This document shows, piece by piece, positions 1 to 11,897 of a DNA stretch of 64,000 bases (the first letter of the stretch is position 1; each line of letters starts with the position of its first letter). Below the pieces are notes generated by a model. The model was given only the letters and a program-made list of their open reading frames with translations. It ran no database searches and was not told where the DNA came from. The position numbers and the translations under genes were made by a program. Location of the stretch: assembly GCA_916610825.1 (NCBI GenBank), contig OU744452.1, positions 16,269,103 to 16,333,102 on the forward strand, written 5' to 3'. This stretch comes from Haliclystus octoradiatus. Lineage: Eukaryota; Cnidaria; Staurozoa; Stauromedusae; Haliclystidae.

Positions 1-944
1 AATGATTTGAAAAGGGCATTGTAATGGCAGATATTGTAAAGAGCCTATCAAAGGCAATGACATTGTGTGCAGCTGTCAATCAAACAGTATACTTGATAAA
101 AGATATCTCGTCACATACAAAATAAAAATGGTAAGCATTAGTGATACTCAATTTAAATCAAAGATTAAATTAAATTAAATTAAGACTAAATCGATCAATC
201 GGAATCCCGTTGCATTCTGTCCAGTTTGAAATAAAAACAGGATTAATTTTTCAACGTCTTGTTTTAATATACAGATCGTATATTCTGAGGTAAAGTGTGG
301 TGTTAAGGGAACAGAAATGACAGGACTATATTATTATATGATACTAATAATATCAAACGTGGATTCATAGCAACGAGTCCGCAAAAAAGATAAACAAAAT
401 CAGGCTTAATAAGAAATTCAATAGTTTTCAATTGGCTTTGTGATGAGTTGTTACTATGTGTATTGATGGACGTCAGACACATGGATCCACGAGATAAATC
501 AATACATTTTATTTAACTCTGATTATGTTATATATTCTGGTTGCATGTAGCAACGTACAACGAATAGTTGGTATACTTCAGTTCGGGATTTATCCTTAGC
601 TAGAAGAGAGGCGACATCGTTAAGAGGCCATGTCCAATATCTCTACAGGCTTATTTCGCCTAGGAAAATACGTGCAAAATAATTAATAGTAATCTGGAAT
701 TCTGGGTCAATCCCAGATCCCCATCTACACACCAAGAACAGCTAGTGCTTGTCACATAATTATATATAGTCCTGCTTTTGCGATTGTTCTTACACTTTTC
801 TTATCAAATTCATTTAGTAGATACTTATAGTAATTATGTCATTTGTTACAAATTTAAAATTTAATAAGCAAGAACTTATTGATTATCATAGTAATTCATG
901 TCAAATAATGTATAGCTAAAATGTGAGAATGCAATAGGCTGTGA
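1..944. other. intergenic, no gene recognised
   Basis: AT-rich sequence with stops in all frames. I see no exon-like open frame with splice signals, no RNA gene and no clear repeat boundary before the miniature transposon that starts at 945. Confidence 0.5.
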
Positions 945-1153
945 TTAAAGGAGCAAAAATGACCGGCAGGCGCATGTTTGGCGTAGGATCACGTGCATGT
1001 TTATTGTTTATAACACAATGTTCATTGTTGACATGAATTTATTACAAATTAGGCTAGCGTATAACAATAGTTTCAAAGCGAGACGGTTGAATTACGCTAA
1101 GCATAAATTCAAATTGATCTCGCAGCGATCGCCGGTCAATTTTGCCCCTTTAA
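945..1153. repeat. 209-bp miniature inverted-repeat transposon with TTAA target duplication
   Basis: Both ends lie at TTAA (945-948 and 1150-1153). The inside ends are inverted repeats: left AGGAGCAAAAATGACCGGC, right the complement of AGGGGCAAAATTGACCGGC. The interior matches, in inverse orientation, the copy at 39301-39681 over nearly its whole length, including the stretch around the GGATCACGTGCATG motif. No transposase is encoded. TTAA targets are typical of piggyBac and Kolobok transposons; which one mobilised this element is not decidable here. Confidence 0.8.
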
Positions 1154-1208
1154 ACGGAAAAACAATTAAACAGACTGAAACTTTCGAAAATTTACAAGGA
1201 AATTTATA

Positions 1209-1376
1209 ATGGGCTTCGTGGTGAATATCTCTCCAAATACGGGAGCCACAGACTACCTGGTTAGCTGCATCGCTGACCCTTCTAAGAAGATAATAGTATC
1301 AGAAGAAGACTACGTTTACGATCACGTCACTGGGCATTATACCATGGTCCAAAATATCACGGTCAGGGTTATGTGA
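1209..1376 (+). CDS. putative last exon of an unrecognised plus-strand gene
   Basis: An open frame of 55 codons begins MGFVVNISPNTGATDYLV and ends VQNITVRVM, stop TGA at 1374-1376. Its composition (more G/C at third positions than the surroundings, alternating hydrophobic residues, two NxS/T sequons) looks coding. An AATAAA polyadenylation signal follows at 1418-1423, so the simplest reading is a terminal exon of a gene entering from the left, converging on the hexokinase 3' end. The ATG at 1209 may be internal: an AG acceptor is possible just upstream at about 1195. The sequence around the stop (ATGTGAGTGA) could instead be a splice donor, making this an internal or first exon. I do not recognise the family; a beta-rich extracellular module is a guess. 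Confidence 0.35.
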   Translation: MGFVVNISPNTGATDYLVSCIADPSKKIIVSEEDYVYDHVTGHYTMVQNITVRVM

Positions 1377-1907
1377 GTGACTTTCTAATCTAATCTGATA
1401 ATCACATTTAAGATCGAAATAAAATTAACGACACAAAAGATAAAATGTATTTTGCAGTGATCAGTTACAATAACAAAATCATAGTATTTTGAATATTATT
1501 AATACTATAGTAACGTATTCTCAATTAAATCAATAGCGTTTAAAAAGGTAGATGTTTAATACGACGAAGGTATACTACAGTATTACAGTACAACGGTTAA
1601 TTGAAAGTCCAGCTCCCAGCATGTTCGGATAAACAGTTTAGAATAAATCCAACTTTTCCTACATTGTCTATTCCCGTAACAAATTATATCTACACAACAA
1701 TATTTTAACATCTTTAAATTAATTTAGATGTCAGAATCGTATGGTTTTTATGTATATCACTTTCCGTATCACGTAATACTGGTACACACCCAGTGCGGAG
1801 CCGGGACCCTTTTGCCAATGATTGGAAAGGATTTCAATTGAGTAATGCATAGGATAGCAGCATAGCTAGCATATAATACGTAAAGATATATATTCAGATT
1901 AAATTAA

Positions 1908-4900
1908 TTATTTTGCTGCAGGCCTACTTGAAACAGCTGCAACAAGTCCAGCGCCTCTTCCTGACCCATCTTCAGAAAGCATTAACTTGATTGTATGTTC
2001 TGGTACAAGTTCTCTCAGAGTAGTTGCCATATAACCTTTGAATTTTGGATGTTTCTTAAATAAACTGCCATCAACAGCTACAGTCAACTTCTTATCACCA
2101 ATCCTCTGTGGGTGGAATAACATACAATGAATTAATTAATGCAGGAAATAGTCAATAGTCAGACATTAACGGCTTTAACAGCTCCAAATGGCATTGGCAG
2201 CCGAAATTATGCCATTCATAATGTTGTGAGAGCAGTAGAATCGTTCTGCAATGCCAATCATTCCATGACTTTTTAAAATCATTATTACAACTATTCAGTT
2301 CAAAAACCGTCGTCTATTAAACAAATAAATAGCTAAGTTGATGCAAAAAGAAAGTAATTCAGTACCCAGTTTTAAACTAGAAAGTCTGTCTTGATACCAT
2401 GGGAAATTACTCGATGTTAACACTTGCTAATTTGCTATTACTTGTTGTTTCCCAAGGCCAAGGGACCGTGATGTCAAATGAATTGAAAGTGGAAATTGTA
2501 GTGCATAAAATTTACCAGCACCGTTGTGAGACAGGTAACATATTATAAATAATATTATCCGTGAATATAATAAATAAATAATAATAATAAGTTCAAATAG
2601 ATGAAATTAAATTCGAATATTCATGTATTAACATCTGACTATCGGTATGCACCTTTTTAATGATTACAATAAACTTTGATCTATTTATGTTTAAATTATT
2701 GAAAAAGTTTATTTTGGGAATCCAATTTGAGACTATAGGAGAAGTGATACTTAACACTAAATAAAATGGAGCGTTATCTCTGTTTAGTCACACATCGAAT
2801 CATTCAAGTTTTCAAACTAGATATAATTGTACGATATACCTTTTTATATCTCCTCGTATCTTTATTCTTGGTTATATGGTACAGCGGTGCACCGCCCTAG
2901 ATCCATGTTCCTCGACCTGTCTCTATTGAGTGAGATCCGTAAACTTTCCGTGAATTTTTAATGATTTTCATTTTCAGGAGTTGACGTGGTGTCGAATTCA
3001 AATAAAAAGTAATTTTTATAAACGCGATGAGAAACGTTCTATTCACTATCGATGTGCTGTGACTCATCCAAAAAGCTAGAAACCCCTTGCAGTGGCGGTT
3101 CTTGATTATTTAACGCTTTTAACGTTAACGTGACTCACAACGTATAACTTGTGTTGATAACACGCTATACAGCCCTCCTACCGTTCCATATGTTAGTTTA
3201 ATGGATTGTTCGAGATGATTGAAGAATAACATAGGCCTACCTTGACAATTGTTGCTAGTCCTGCAGCAGCCAATCGAGCAGAACGGAATGACACCGCATC
3301 ACAAACATCTTTCACAATTTGGCATGCCTCAAGTGATGGGTTTTCATAGCCAAGCTCTTCAAGGACAGTGATCACTTTTTTAGCATCATCACTATCAAAC
3401 AAATACCACAAATATCCAATAAAAGATTCAAGATTGTAGATTGAGATTAAGGATTACTCATAACTTAATGCTTTTGGTTTATGTTATCAAGTACTGTGCG
3501 TGTGCCAATCATTCTAAATGAAATGATTATGTCTAAATGATCTGTATTGAATGGTCTCTCTATGGAGGTGACTGCTATATACAGGTAGAAATACAATACA
3601 AATTATACTTTAGATAAACTAAATCTGAATGAGAAAGTCAAATTTTATATGGGTTTCGTATTTTTATGAACCGTTGTTATGTCGGTTGTAGTAGAAAATA
3701 AAGATAGATTTCAAATCTTAAATAGAGAAATTGTTTTTTAATCTTGCATGATTTATTTAATTAAATAAATTATAGAATACATTGAAACCTGCATATAACA
3801 GCCACATATAATGACTGGATAGCCTGACCACTAGTGACAGGTGAATGTAGAATAGAGGTCATTGTAATAGCTTTGACTGTAGAAATTTTACAAACATGGA
3901 ATGGAGGATATATGTTGTTAAAATCATTGGAATGCTCAGTCATGTGCTAAATGATTTAGTATTTATTGTATTGTTTTTACCTTGCAATATCAGAGAGATA
4001 CCGAGACTCAAAACTTCCTGATTTTTGCAACTTATCAGACACTCTGCTGTCAAACAGCACACCTTCTCTGATAAGTTCAAGGATAGCTTGTCGAGCAACC
4101 TCTCCTAAATACATTCCAGAAATCATCTTTTCATAACTGAAAAATGCAAAGGTATATCAATTAATTACAAATAGACAATTCCAAGATTGCAAAATCAACA
4201 AAATAAAGCCATTATAACAATGACATACAACCAGGGTCCGACAACAGTGGGAACCATGGGATCCTAGATCCCGGAAGGCTAGATAAAATCCAGAGATAAT
4301 GGATAATTTTCTGATTTATACGTCAAACCTCAACAAAAATTCAGAAGAAAAAGTTGAAAATATTTTAAGATTCAGGTAAGCTAAACTTTTTGTTGGACAC
4401 TCATACAACTGTTAATTAGTTTATTAGCTACAAGCAAGCATCTGTGTTGGTTTTGCTTGAAACTTTCAAATCAAATCAAAACACATGGAATTTTGTAGGA
4501 ATTTTGACAAGCTTGAAAAGTTTATGGAAGAATTGTTGAACAGATTTCAATGATGGTCTTTCTGACAACAAAGAAATGAATGGTCTGCTTATACAGCCAC
4601 AATTCCATTCGACAAACAGACAGTAGCTACTAATTAAAAGTGAACACAGAGTTGTTGAGGATTATCACGTGCATTTACTATTCACTGAAAACGGTCAGTA
4701 AATCATATGAAAAGCACGCATGAATAAAATACACTATTTTCAATCGATATATGGTGTGAAATCAAGTGGGGGGAGGCTTTTTCATAGGGCTTTGGAATTG
4801 TCATGACAGTATAAACTGGAGTAGCCTACTAACAAAAACTGTAGCATTAGTTTCTACTGTAAATCTGCTAACTCATATGGAAGACTTCTGTATCCCTGTG

Positions 4901-7900
4901 AAAACAGTTTATTAACGTTAAACAGCTCAATATTCATGAACTATTCATAAATGATTCATGAACTCAATAAATCATTTTCAGGGGGTAAAAAGCACTTATA
5001 TCAGATAGAATAAAGTAATTTTGGAGTTTGACTCATTTATTTTTTGACTTATGTCCCTATTCCAATTGCTCGTAACTGATTACTTGATTCTAGGGTGTAA
5101 TTATGGGCTCTTCCGCCAATCACAGCCGCTTTTCAATTAATCAATTTGAACTTAATTCAGAAAAATTCAAAAACAACTACTGGATCAAAAATTATTTTCA
5201 AGCAAATTATCAGAATTGAGAAATTTCCCATTTCCATTATATACTTACATTTGTTGACCAGGGTATAGAGATTCACGATCAACAATGTCATCAAATTTAC
5301 TTTTAACAAAATCTAACTCTCCTTTTTCACCAAAAGCCCCCCATTCAGTGTTGACTATTACTTCTTTAGGGTCTTTGTGATCACCGTCCCATTTGGGAAT
5401 GTTACTCAGCTTCTCCATATAACATGCATTGGTTCCTGTACCCAAAATTAATCCTATACGAACGTTTGGATCATCAAATGCACATGATACCATTGTGCCA
5501 GTCGTGTCATTAACGAGAGCTACTTTGCCAACTTTTATATCCTAAAAAATGAATACAGATTAATCATGAGCAATAAATCATAAAAATGTACATGGACATG
5601 AATAGGGCAATTATGAAGTAGGCTAGCCTGCGTTACAGACCACGATTCATTCATGAAAGAATAGGGTCTGTGTGCATTGCTCGGTTTCTCTGTCCCGGCC
5701 TCGTATCAGAATAAGATTGATGTCACATAATTATGCAAGATTAAGGTGATTCTCATCGGGATTCTCACATTACTTTGTTTACTTCAGTTGACATGATTGC
5801 AACAAGTTCTATTTTAGGCTTCGTAGCTATGACAATTAATTGATCGAACAGAGGTGATGAATTTATTATCTAAGAACAATAGATTTACCATGCATGGATC
5901 AGAAACTTTCGCTCTACGTTTTCGTAGAGTGGCTGGACAGAGAACTGTGCAAATCACACAGACCCTATTCTTTTGTGAATGAATCGCGGTCTGTAACACA
6001 GACTAGAAGTAGGCTAACATAGAGTAACTTTGAAGATTCCATATACTAATCAGTTACAGTTAAACCTGTATATAACAGTTAGCAGTGAGAGGTAGATAAT
6101 TGACCGTAGTGGCCTTTATTACAGTGTTGATTCAATAGAACACACTATTTTAGACATTATTATTTTGGATGGTCAATATATACAGGTGACCACTCTATAG
6201 AGGTGACCATTATAGCAGGTTTGATTATAAGCAAATTGAAATGATTAAATCTAAAAGCTCCAGCATATCCATAAAAGGGATTCATTTGTCTTCTGAAATT
6301 GCATGGCTCAGAGGTCGAGAGTTTAGATTGAGGATACTGATGTATATTCTCCGGTGAAAACAGTTCATGAAAATTGGGCCATTTAAAGTTCATGAATTGT
6401 TCATGAACAGTTCATGAAGTTCATTACATTTCATGAAATTATTCATCAACAGTTCTTGAACTCAACTATTTTTTTCGCAGGGATTATCTTGTTACGATAA
6501 TGTTTCAAGTCAAGTTTCAAATATTATCTGTTGTTTATGTATACATATGTATATATAGACACACAAATGGAACAGCATTTTCAATTTAGAAGTAAATTAT
6601 AAATTTATTTGCTGTAGCCTATATGTCAGATGTCTTATAGCGCCTACTGAATGATTCAAGAGATTACAAAATACAAAACATTCTTACTTTTCGTTTAGCT
6701 ATTTCATCGTTGAGTAGCTTTGCCACATCTTCGCCTTCGACACCAGATGCACTAAATCCTTTTGTCCATTTAATCAAATAACCAGATGTTAAACTAGTTT
6801 GATTGACAGGAAAGGAGAATGTAAAGCCAACCGATGGTAGTTCTGTGATGTTATTTGCTGCAGCAAATTTTGCTAAACAATCAGCAATGTATCCAAATAG
6901 CTGAGTTGCGTCACTTTTCATTAGTGTATCTGCGATATGGTAAACTTTACCATTCATATCAATCTTGCCGTTTTCTATTGTTACTAATAACACACGGAAA
7001 TTTGTTCCTCCCAAATCAAGCGCAAAATAATCTCCCTTCTCATTGCCATCAGGTGTTGAACGGACATAAGTGGGTAGCATTTTAATTGGACTTTTTTTAT
7101 TATTTTCTTTGTTGTCAGAAAGACCATTATTGAAATTGTTTAACATTTCTTCCATGAACTTCTCAAGCTTGTCCTTAGGAAGATGAAATTGCATTAACAC
7201 TTCCTTTAGTTGCTCCTATTAAAAAAAATTCAAAATAGTTAGGCCTAATGTTAATATATTGTGGTAGTGATTGGATTGGCCCACCTCTGTCATGTATTTC
7301 ATGTTTATCGAAATTTGCTTCGTAAATAAGTTGCTGAAAAGTCTGTAATGGAAGCTGTTTTGCACAGAGAAGCATAGATAAAGCTTTAAAAAAAATTGAT
7401 TTTTGCTTAGTCTTTTGATCGCAAACTCCTTCTCACAACAATAAATAAGGTTTTAAGCATCTAATGCTCTAGTACAAAATTAAAAAATGTATCCCTGTAA
7501 AATATTGCCCAGTTCATGGGCAATTCATAAAGAAACTTCTGCTTCAGGTTTTCGTGAAGCGGTGGGACAAAAACTGAGCAAAGCACATATACCCTAATCT
7601 TTGTGAATGAACATAGGTCTGTGACGCAGACTACGGTCGCTACTGATTGCATGTATGTCAGGGAACAGAGCTACACAATTGTATAGATAGAGCTTTATTC
7701 AAACAGTTGAATCCTCACATAGACAGTGCAATTATTTTACAATGTTGACGTCACCTCTTAGGCCTATTGCTTGTCTGTTCTGTTATTGAATAAATAACAA
7801 AACATTACGTTGTGAATATTTTTACGTAGTTGCCTTACCTTTTCCCATAGTCCAGGAACAAGCTTTTTGCTCAAATCAATTGCGTATGGAATCGCAGTAA

Positions 7901-7904
7901 ACAT
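1908..7904 (-). CDS. HK: hexokinase (single-domain, about 52 kDa)
   Basis: This enzyme phosphorylates glucose and other hexoses with ATP in the cytosol, the first step of glycolysis. Six coding exons join in phase: 7839-7904, 6688-7215, 5249-5541, 3981-4136, 3241-3391, 1908-2105, giving 463 aa plus stop. Visible motifs: phosphate-1 loop DLGGTNFR (89-96), sugar-binding segment GFTFSFPVNQ (152-161) and WTKGF (172-176), catalytic aspartate in VNDTTGT (D210), LGTGTNACYME (231-241), NTEWGAFG, adenosine-site VDGSLFKKHP (409-418) and SEDGSGRGAG (442-451). Length equals vertebrate glucokinase or one half of HK1, so this is an undoubled hexokinase. The start ATG sits at the first base of its exon, directly after an AG acceptor, which implies an upstream non-coding leader exon. 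The introns hold foldback elements and an 0.8-kb TTAA element. No broken exon or missing catalytic residue was seen. Confidence 0.95.
4229..4395. repeat. hAT-like miniature element, CAGGGTCCGACAAAAG family
   Basis: Starts near CAGGGTCCGACAACAG and contains the GATCCTAGATCCCGGAAGG block. The same pattern recurs at 45650-45832, 54948-55106 and 56152-56328, and in part at 8015-8090, 24465-24610 and 41870-41965. It lies in a hexokinase intron. Assignment to hAT is a guess from the CAGGG-type end; the target duplication was not resolved. Confidence 0.5.
4893..4985. repeat. foldback element, GTTCATGAAC family (diverged copy)
   Basis: Bounded by CCCTGTGAAAACAG and TTTTCAGGGG with TTCATGAAC units between. 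Hexokinase intron. Diverged from the reference copy at 23578-23827. Confidence 0.6.
6058..6222. repeat. roughly 180-bp element, CAGTGAAACCTG family
   Basis: Begins at ACAGTTAAACCTGTATATAA and ends at ATAGCAGGTTTGA, with internal blocks reading 'ggtggcc.ttatatacagg' and 'ttcaatagaa.actattttagacatt' shared with more than ten other intronic copies in the window. Confidence 0.65.
6350..6484. repeat. foldback element, GTTCATGAAC family
   Basis: Ends CCGGTGAAAACAGTTCATG and TTTTTTTCGCAGGG flank several TTCATGAAC units. Hexokinase intron. Confidence 0.65.
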
Positions 7905-8273
7905 CTAGAAAATACAAAGCAGTTTTAGCAAACACTGTGAAGACTAGTTTATGGATTGTTTATGATTCGTTCATGGATAGTTTGTGAACTTCATGAACAT
8001 TGCACAAGTAAAGTTAGGATCCCGGAGGTCTTGGCTAAATTGACCAAAAATCAGAACTTTTTAATTTTAGTATTTAAACAAATTTACTAGGATTTATATA
8101 GACATTCTGACTTTAAAATATTAGATTTGAAGCTAGATCACAATATTGTGTAAACTAGATTCAACTGTCTTTGGCGTTCTCAATTCTAAGAGTTCAGAAT
8201 TGGAAATCAATGTCATGGTAGGCCTACTTTGTCTACTTTGAGGATTCTTTATAATGTAGCAAAAGTCAAAGTT

Positions 8274-8331
8274 TCCCCAGCGTAAAACAGTTCATGAACT
8301 ATTCATCAACTCCTGAACTGTTTTTCTCAGG
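8274..8331. repeat. foldback element, short copy
   Basis: Compact copy reading CCCCAGCGTAAAACAGTTC into TGAACTGTTTTTCTCAGGGG. About 58 bp, essentially only the two terminal inverted repeats. Confidence 0.65.
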
Positions 8332-8425
8332 GGTCTTTGCCTTGGCAGTTAATATGTTTCTTAGATTCTTTCTACTTCTGTTGGTACGTTGTGGGGCAAA
8401 ATTCTGTAGAAAATTTTAGGAAAAA

Positions 8426-9208
8426 TTAAAGGGAGAATACTGACCGGGGAACGTTGCGCGCGGAACTTGAATTCTTCATACCAAATTCAAGTACTCGTTT
8501 TGAAACAGAGTCGGCCTCGCCTTAATTCTATTGTTTTGAACGAAATAATCAAAAGCACGAGACAGGAACAAATGTCGAAGCCGTGAACTCTTGACAATCA
8601 TCAACGAATCAATGTTTTTGAACAACGATTTATTCCATGTATTTAACTCAGATTCGCATAGTTTTATTGAATTATCACATTAGTTTGCTTTTGGTATATT
8701 TATCCTTGGTTATATTTACTGAAGTTGCCTTGTTATTAGTTGGCAAGCTTTTATGGACCGATCGTTACATCAAAAACATGAAAAAGAACGATAGTCGATA
8801 CGCAAGATGACCTAAGATGTCAAGAAACACAAGGATTTGGCTTTATAACAAAAATAAAAATGTTAAACAAGGTTCTTGTTTAGTGTTACTTTCGTTCAAC
8901 ATATCAATCGAACTGATCGAACTAAAACCGCTTCTGCACATCATACTTTTTATACTGTTGATCACATAGTAAACAATACATTAAAGTCCAGAACGTGATA
9001 AAATAAGTACGTAGTATTGCTCCCAAATTGTGATTTTAATTTGTTCATTTGAAATGCTTTACCATAAAATCAACATACGGCCAGAATAATAAAACGAAGC
9101 TCACTCGGAACTCACACGCACGGCAGCTTTTCTCAAAGCTTTGTTTAAATTGATGACGTATGAGTTGGTTGAGCGCGCAATGTTCCCCGGTCAGTATTCT
9201 CCCTTTAA
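8426..9208. repeat. 783-bp non-autonomous transposon, TTAA target site, 32-bp inverted ends
   Basis: TTAA at 8426-8429 and 9205-9208 flank near-perfect 32-bp inverted repeats (31 of 32 matching) that start AGGGAGAATACTGACCGGGG and run inward to GCGCGC. The interior shows no convincing transposase frame. The end sequence resembles the 945-1153 family around TGACCGG, suggesting related transposases. It lies in the first intron of hexokinase, between leader exon and start codon. Confidence 0.85.
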
Positions 9209-9830
9209 GGAAAGACCTAGACAGTGTTCATGAACCATTAATGAACAGTTCATGAATAATTAAAAAAAAATACCGATGTTGACTATGAACTAATACCGAC
9301 CCAACTTCACCATATATTACTTTTAATTTCTGAAAATCTAAAAGTATCTCAATGATTTGAAAATTTATATTTGTTAATTTAGGGTCACCTAAACAAACAA
9401 GCAGTTTTGCTTAAGGATTGAGATTGGCCCTAATTGGTCATAATTTATATAGCTCACTTGTAGCCTAATATATATGTATATGCTTTTTATGACCAAATAT
9501 ATATCAGACATTCTCAACACACACCCCTTTTCGAGTGTCAGCATTATTTGACAAAAATTATCAGAAAGTAAGGCATTTTAATTCCATAAATCATATACAC
9601 GATCACGACGAATTCAGGTTGAATGAATCAAACAAGCAGTAATGTTGTTGAAAAATATAATGCAGTAAAATTTCCAAAACAACAAGACAAGCCACGCTAA
9701 AATTATGTTTGTGAAAATCTATCTTACTAATAACCGTGATCATTATTATCATCTGCAGCCACGCGTCAAAGATATCACTTTCATTTTGAAATTATTATTT
9801 AATCCTTGGCAAGGTCGTGTATAATCTTAC

Positions 9831-9960
9831 CTTTCTGGTCTTTCTTAAAAATCAATAAATGAGCTGCTTCATCAAAGTCTTGGATGATCTTAATTAATAA
9901 AGAGGTGTGTTTTGCATTTGCCTTTTCTAACAACACAGCACAGAGTATAATATGGAAACG
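9831..9960 (-). other. probable 5' leader exon of the hexokinase gene
   Basis: On the minus strand a strong donor (CAGAAAG|GTAAGATT) ends at 9831, and splicing to 7904 places AAAG directly before the hexokinase ATG, a good initiation context. The right edge at 9960 is a TTATTTAG acceptor-like site or lies within a longer first exon; the true 5' end is unknown. Two short upstream frames occur: ATG at 9917 (7 codons plus stop) and ATG at 9872 (6 codons plus stop). A 43-codon frame without ATG also spans this exon but would hit a stop ten codons into the next exon, so I treat it as non-coding. Confidence 0.45.
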
Positions 9961-10019
9961 CTAAATAACAAACGAACAAAAGTCTATCCATTTGCAAACA
10001 GTTTTGACAGAATCGGTAG

Positions 10020-10100
10020 CCAGCGGTGGGATATGACGTCATATTTATTGTCAATCAAAATCTGATCCGGTCATCAAACCAATACTTCTCAACAAAGATT
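10020..10100 (-). promoter_or_regulatory. candidate hexokinase promoter with full CRE
   Basis: A perfect palindromic TGACGTCA lies at 10034-10041, and a CCAAT motif (plus strand) near 10079. Both are about 70-120 bp upstream of the probable leader exon. CREB/ATF factors bind TGACGTCA; that it works here is inference. Confidence 0.4.
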
Positions 10101-10785
10101 ATCCTGTCAATTTCTGAATGTCGATCAACATTGAAAATGTTCATTAATCCTTGTTGAGTATTAAAGCTCTTTATATTGACTTGCTGACACACGGAAAGGT
10201 TTTATTGGTAAAAGTAAATCGTCAGCAAATTTCTGGTCAACATAATAATTTGCACAATCATACTGACTACTTGAACTGACTACAAACTTTTGAGAAGGGC
10301 TGACTTTCGTTTTGTACATTTCACAGGGGCATTTATATGCATAAATAATTGTTTGCCTCGTAGCTGTTACATGTATATTTGATTAAGTGTGGCATAAAAA
10401 GACGGTATTGTGTGATGCATGACCACTATAAACAGGTGACCCATCTATAAAGGTGAAATTGAGCAGAATATTAGGCAATGTTAAGCCATGGCTAAATGTA
10501 ACAAAAGATTGCTCATCATCGATGTAGAGCTTTGTAAATCATTTGTAGAGCAGATGTTGAGTGGGTGGCTAAATAAACCCGACAAGTGCACAATAATGAT
10601 ATTGTTGAGTTCATGTAGAGAAATATTGCGTTCATTTAGCCAGGGTTTAACATAACAATCTTAGGCAGTGTGATATAAAATACACTGCACAATATAAAGA
10701 TGGATATACTATTCTATAGATAAATAATGTAAACTTGTCCACACTTGTGTAGGTATAGTGCTCAATTATAAATATCAGAGCTTTA

Positions 10786-10911
10786 ATAGATTAATGAATA
10801 AAATGAGTCAAAAAAGAGACATACTGTTCTCGCATCCCCCGAGAATGGCGTGAAACACGGAATAGCCAGAACAGTATCTTTTTTGACTCATTTTATTTAT
10901 TAATCTATACT
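10786..10911. repeat. long inverted repeat with mirrored AP-1 motifs
   Basis: Arms of about 42-45 bp (10786-10830 and 10869-10910) pair with one 3-4 base bulge around a loop of about 38 bases. Each arm holds a TGA(G/C)TCA motif, at 10804-10810 and 10884-10890. The loop contains a small second hairpin (CTCG...CGAG). Confidence 0.75.
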
Positions 10912-11032
10912 ATTCTATATATAGATCTGACATTCTTGACATTAAAGTTCATGATATAATTTGCGATAAAGGTATATATGTATAGTCAACGTGACTTTTG
11001 GAAATATCTGACTGTATGGCAAAGTAGCCATA

Positions 11033-11196
11033 ACCCTCGTGAAAAACGGTTCAGGAGATCATGAACAGTTGATGAACGTTAAATGGCCCCAATTTTCATG
11101 AACTTTCACAGACAGTTCATGAACATTTTATCAAAATTTAGGGCCTCTCAAAATTCACAAGCTATTCATGAACTCTTGGACTGTTTTTCGCAGGGG
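11033..11196. repeat. foldback element, GTTCATGAAC family
   Basis: CCCTCGTGAAAAACGGTTC at the left and CTGTTTTTCGCAGGGG at the right enclose TTCATGAAC units and the AAATGGCCCCAA block typical of the family. Confidence 0.75.
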
Positions 11197-11644
11197 AAGA
11201 GAAGCTGCAAATTTGACATGGCTATAATTACATGGAAATATCAAAAAACATGTAATACCTTCTAGCATCTGCACAAAATATTTACAGAAATGATATTCGT
11301 AGAAAATCAAATTACGGATGCCAATATTCACATTTCTTCTATATCTCGTCTCTAAAAATTTGTTTAACTCTCTTTGATACCAATTAGCTTATAACAAAAT
11401 GGTATAAGTTTCATAAATAAGCGTGCAGTTTTTATCGCAAACAAAATCCTAAAAACAAATGACGTTTATTATGTTACAAATCAAACTGTATTCTTGTATC
11501 CGTTTATACACATTATTTTACATTCATATGTATATATATATATATAATAATAACTCAATAACAATAATAGTGGGATTGATCCACACCAGTTCTTGATACA
11601 GTCTGCAGTCTCAAAGAAAATAATCAGAACATTTATAGAATTAG

Positions 11645-11897
11645 AGTCAAAAATGAAACATGTTAGAATTACGCTAATCCAAGTTGGAAAATGAAACATT
11701 GAAATCAGTTTTATGTGAGGATATAAAGGAAGGTGGGGCATTGAAAGAGGGGGTATTAACCGAGTTTGACTGTATAGCTCATATAGGATAGGCCTACGGA
11801 TGAATTTTTGTAGTCTAATTGAAATAAATTGCCTGATGATCACCTTATAGTGTGAAACTTGAAGTAGTGTAATTCTAGCATGTTTCATTTTTGACTT
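11645..11897. repeat. 253-bp terminal-inverted-repeat element
   Basis: Both ends read GAGTCAAAAATGAAACATG (right end inverted, AAGTCAAAAATGAAACATG) and stay similar for about 45 bp inward. A related end recurs at about 52405-52485 upstream of SMC3 exon 2. No protein encoded. Confidence 0.7.

Noticed and set aside
1908-7904. Hexokinase as one half of a doubled 100-kDa enzyme
   Set aside because: The frame ends with a stop after the normal C-terminal motifs and no second set of hexokinase exons occurs in the window.
11481-11888. 135-codon minus-strand frame beyond the TAF5L stop
   Set aside because: It overlaps an inverted-repeat element and low-complexity TATA stretches, has no splice signals, and resembles no protein I know.
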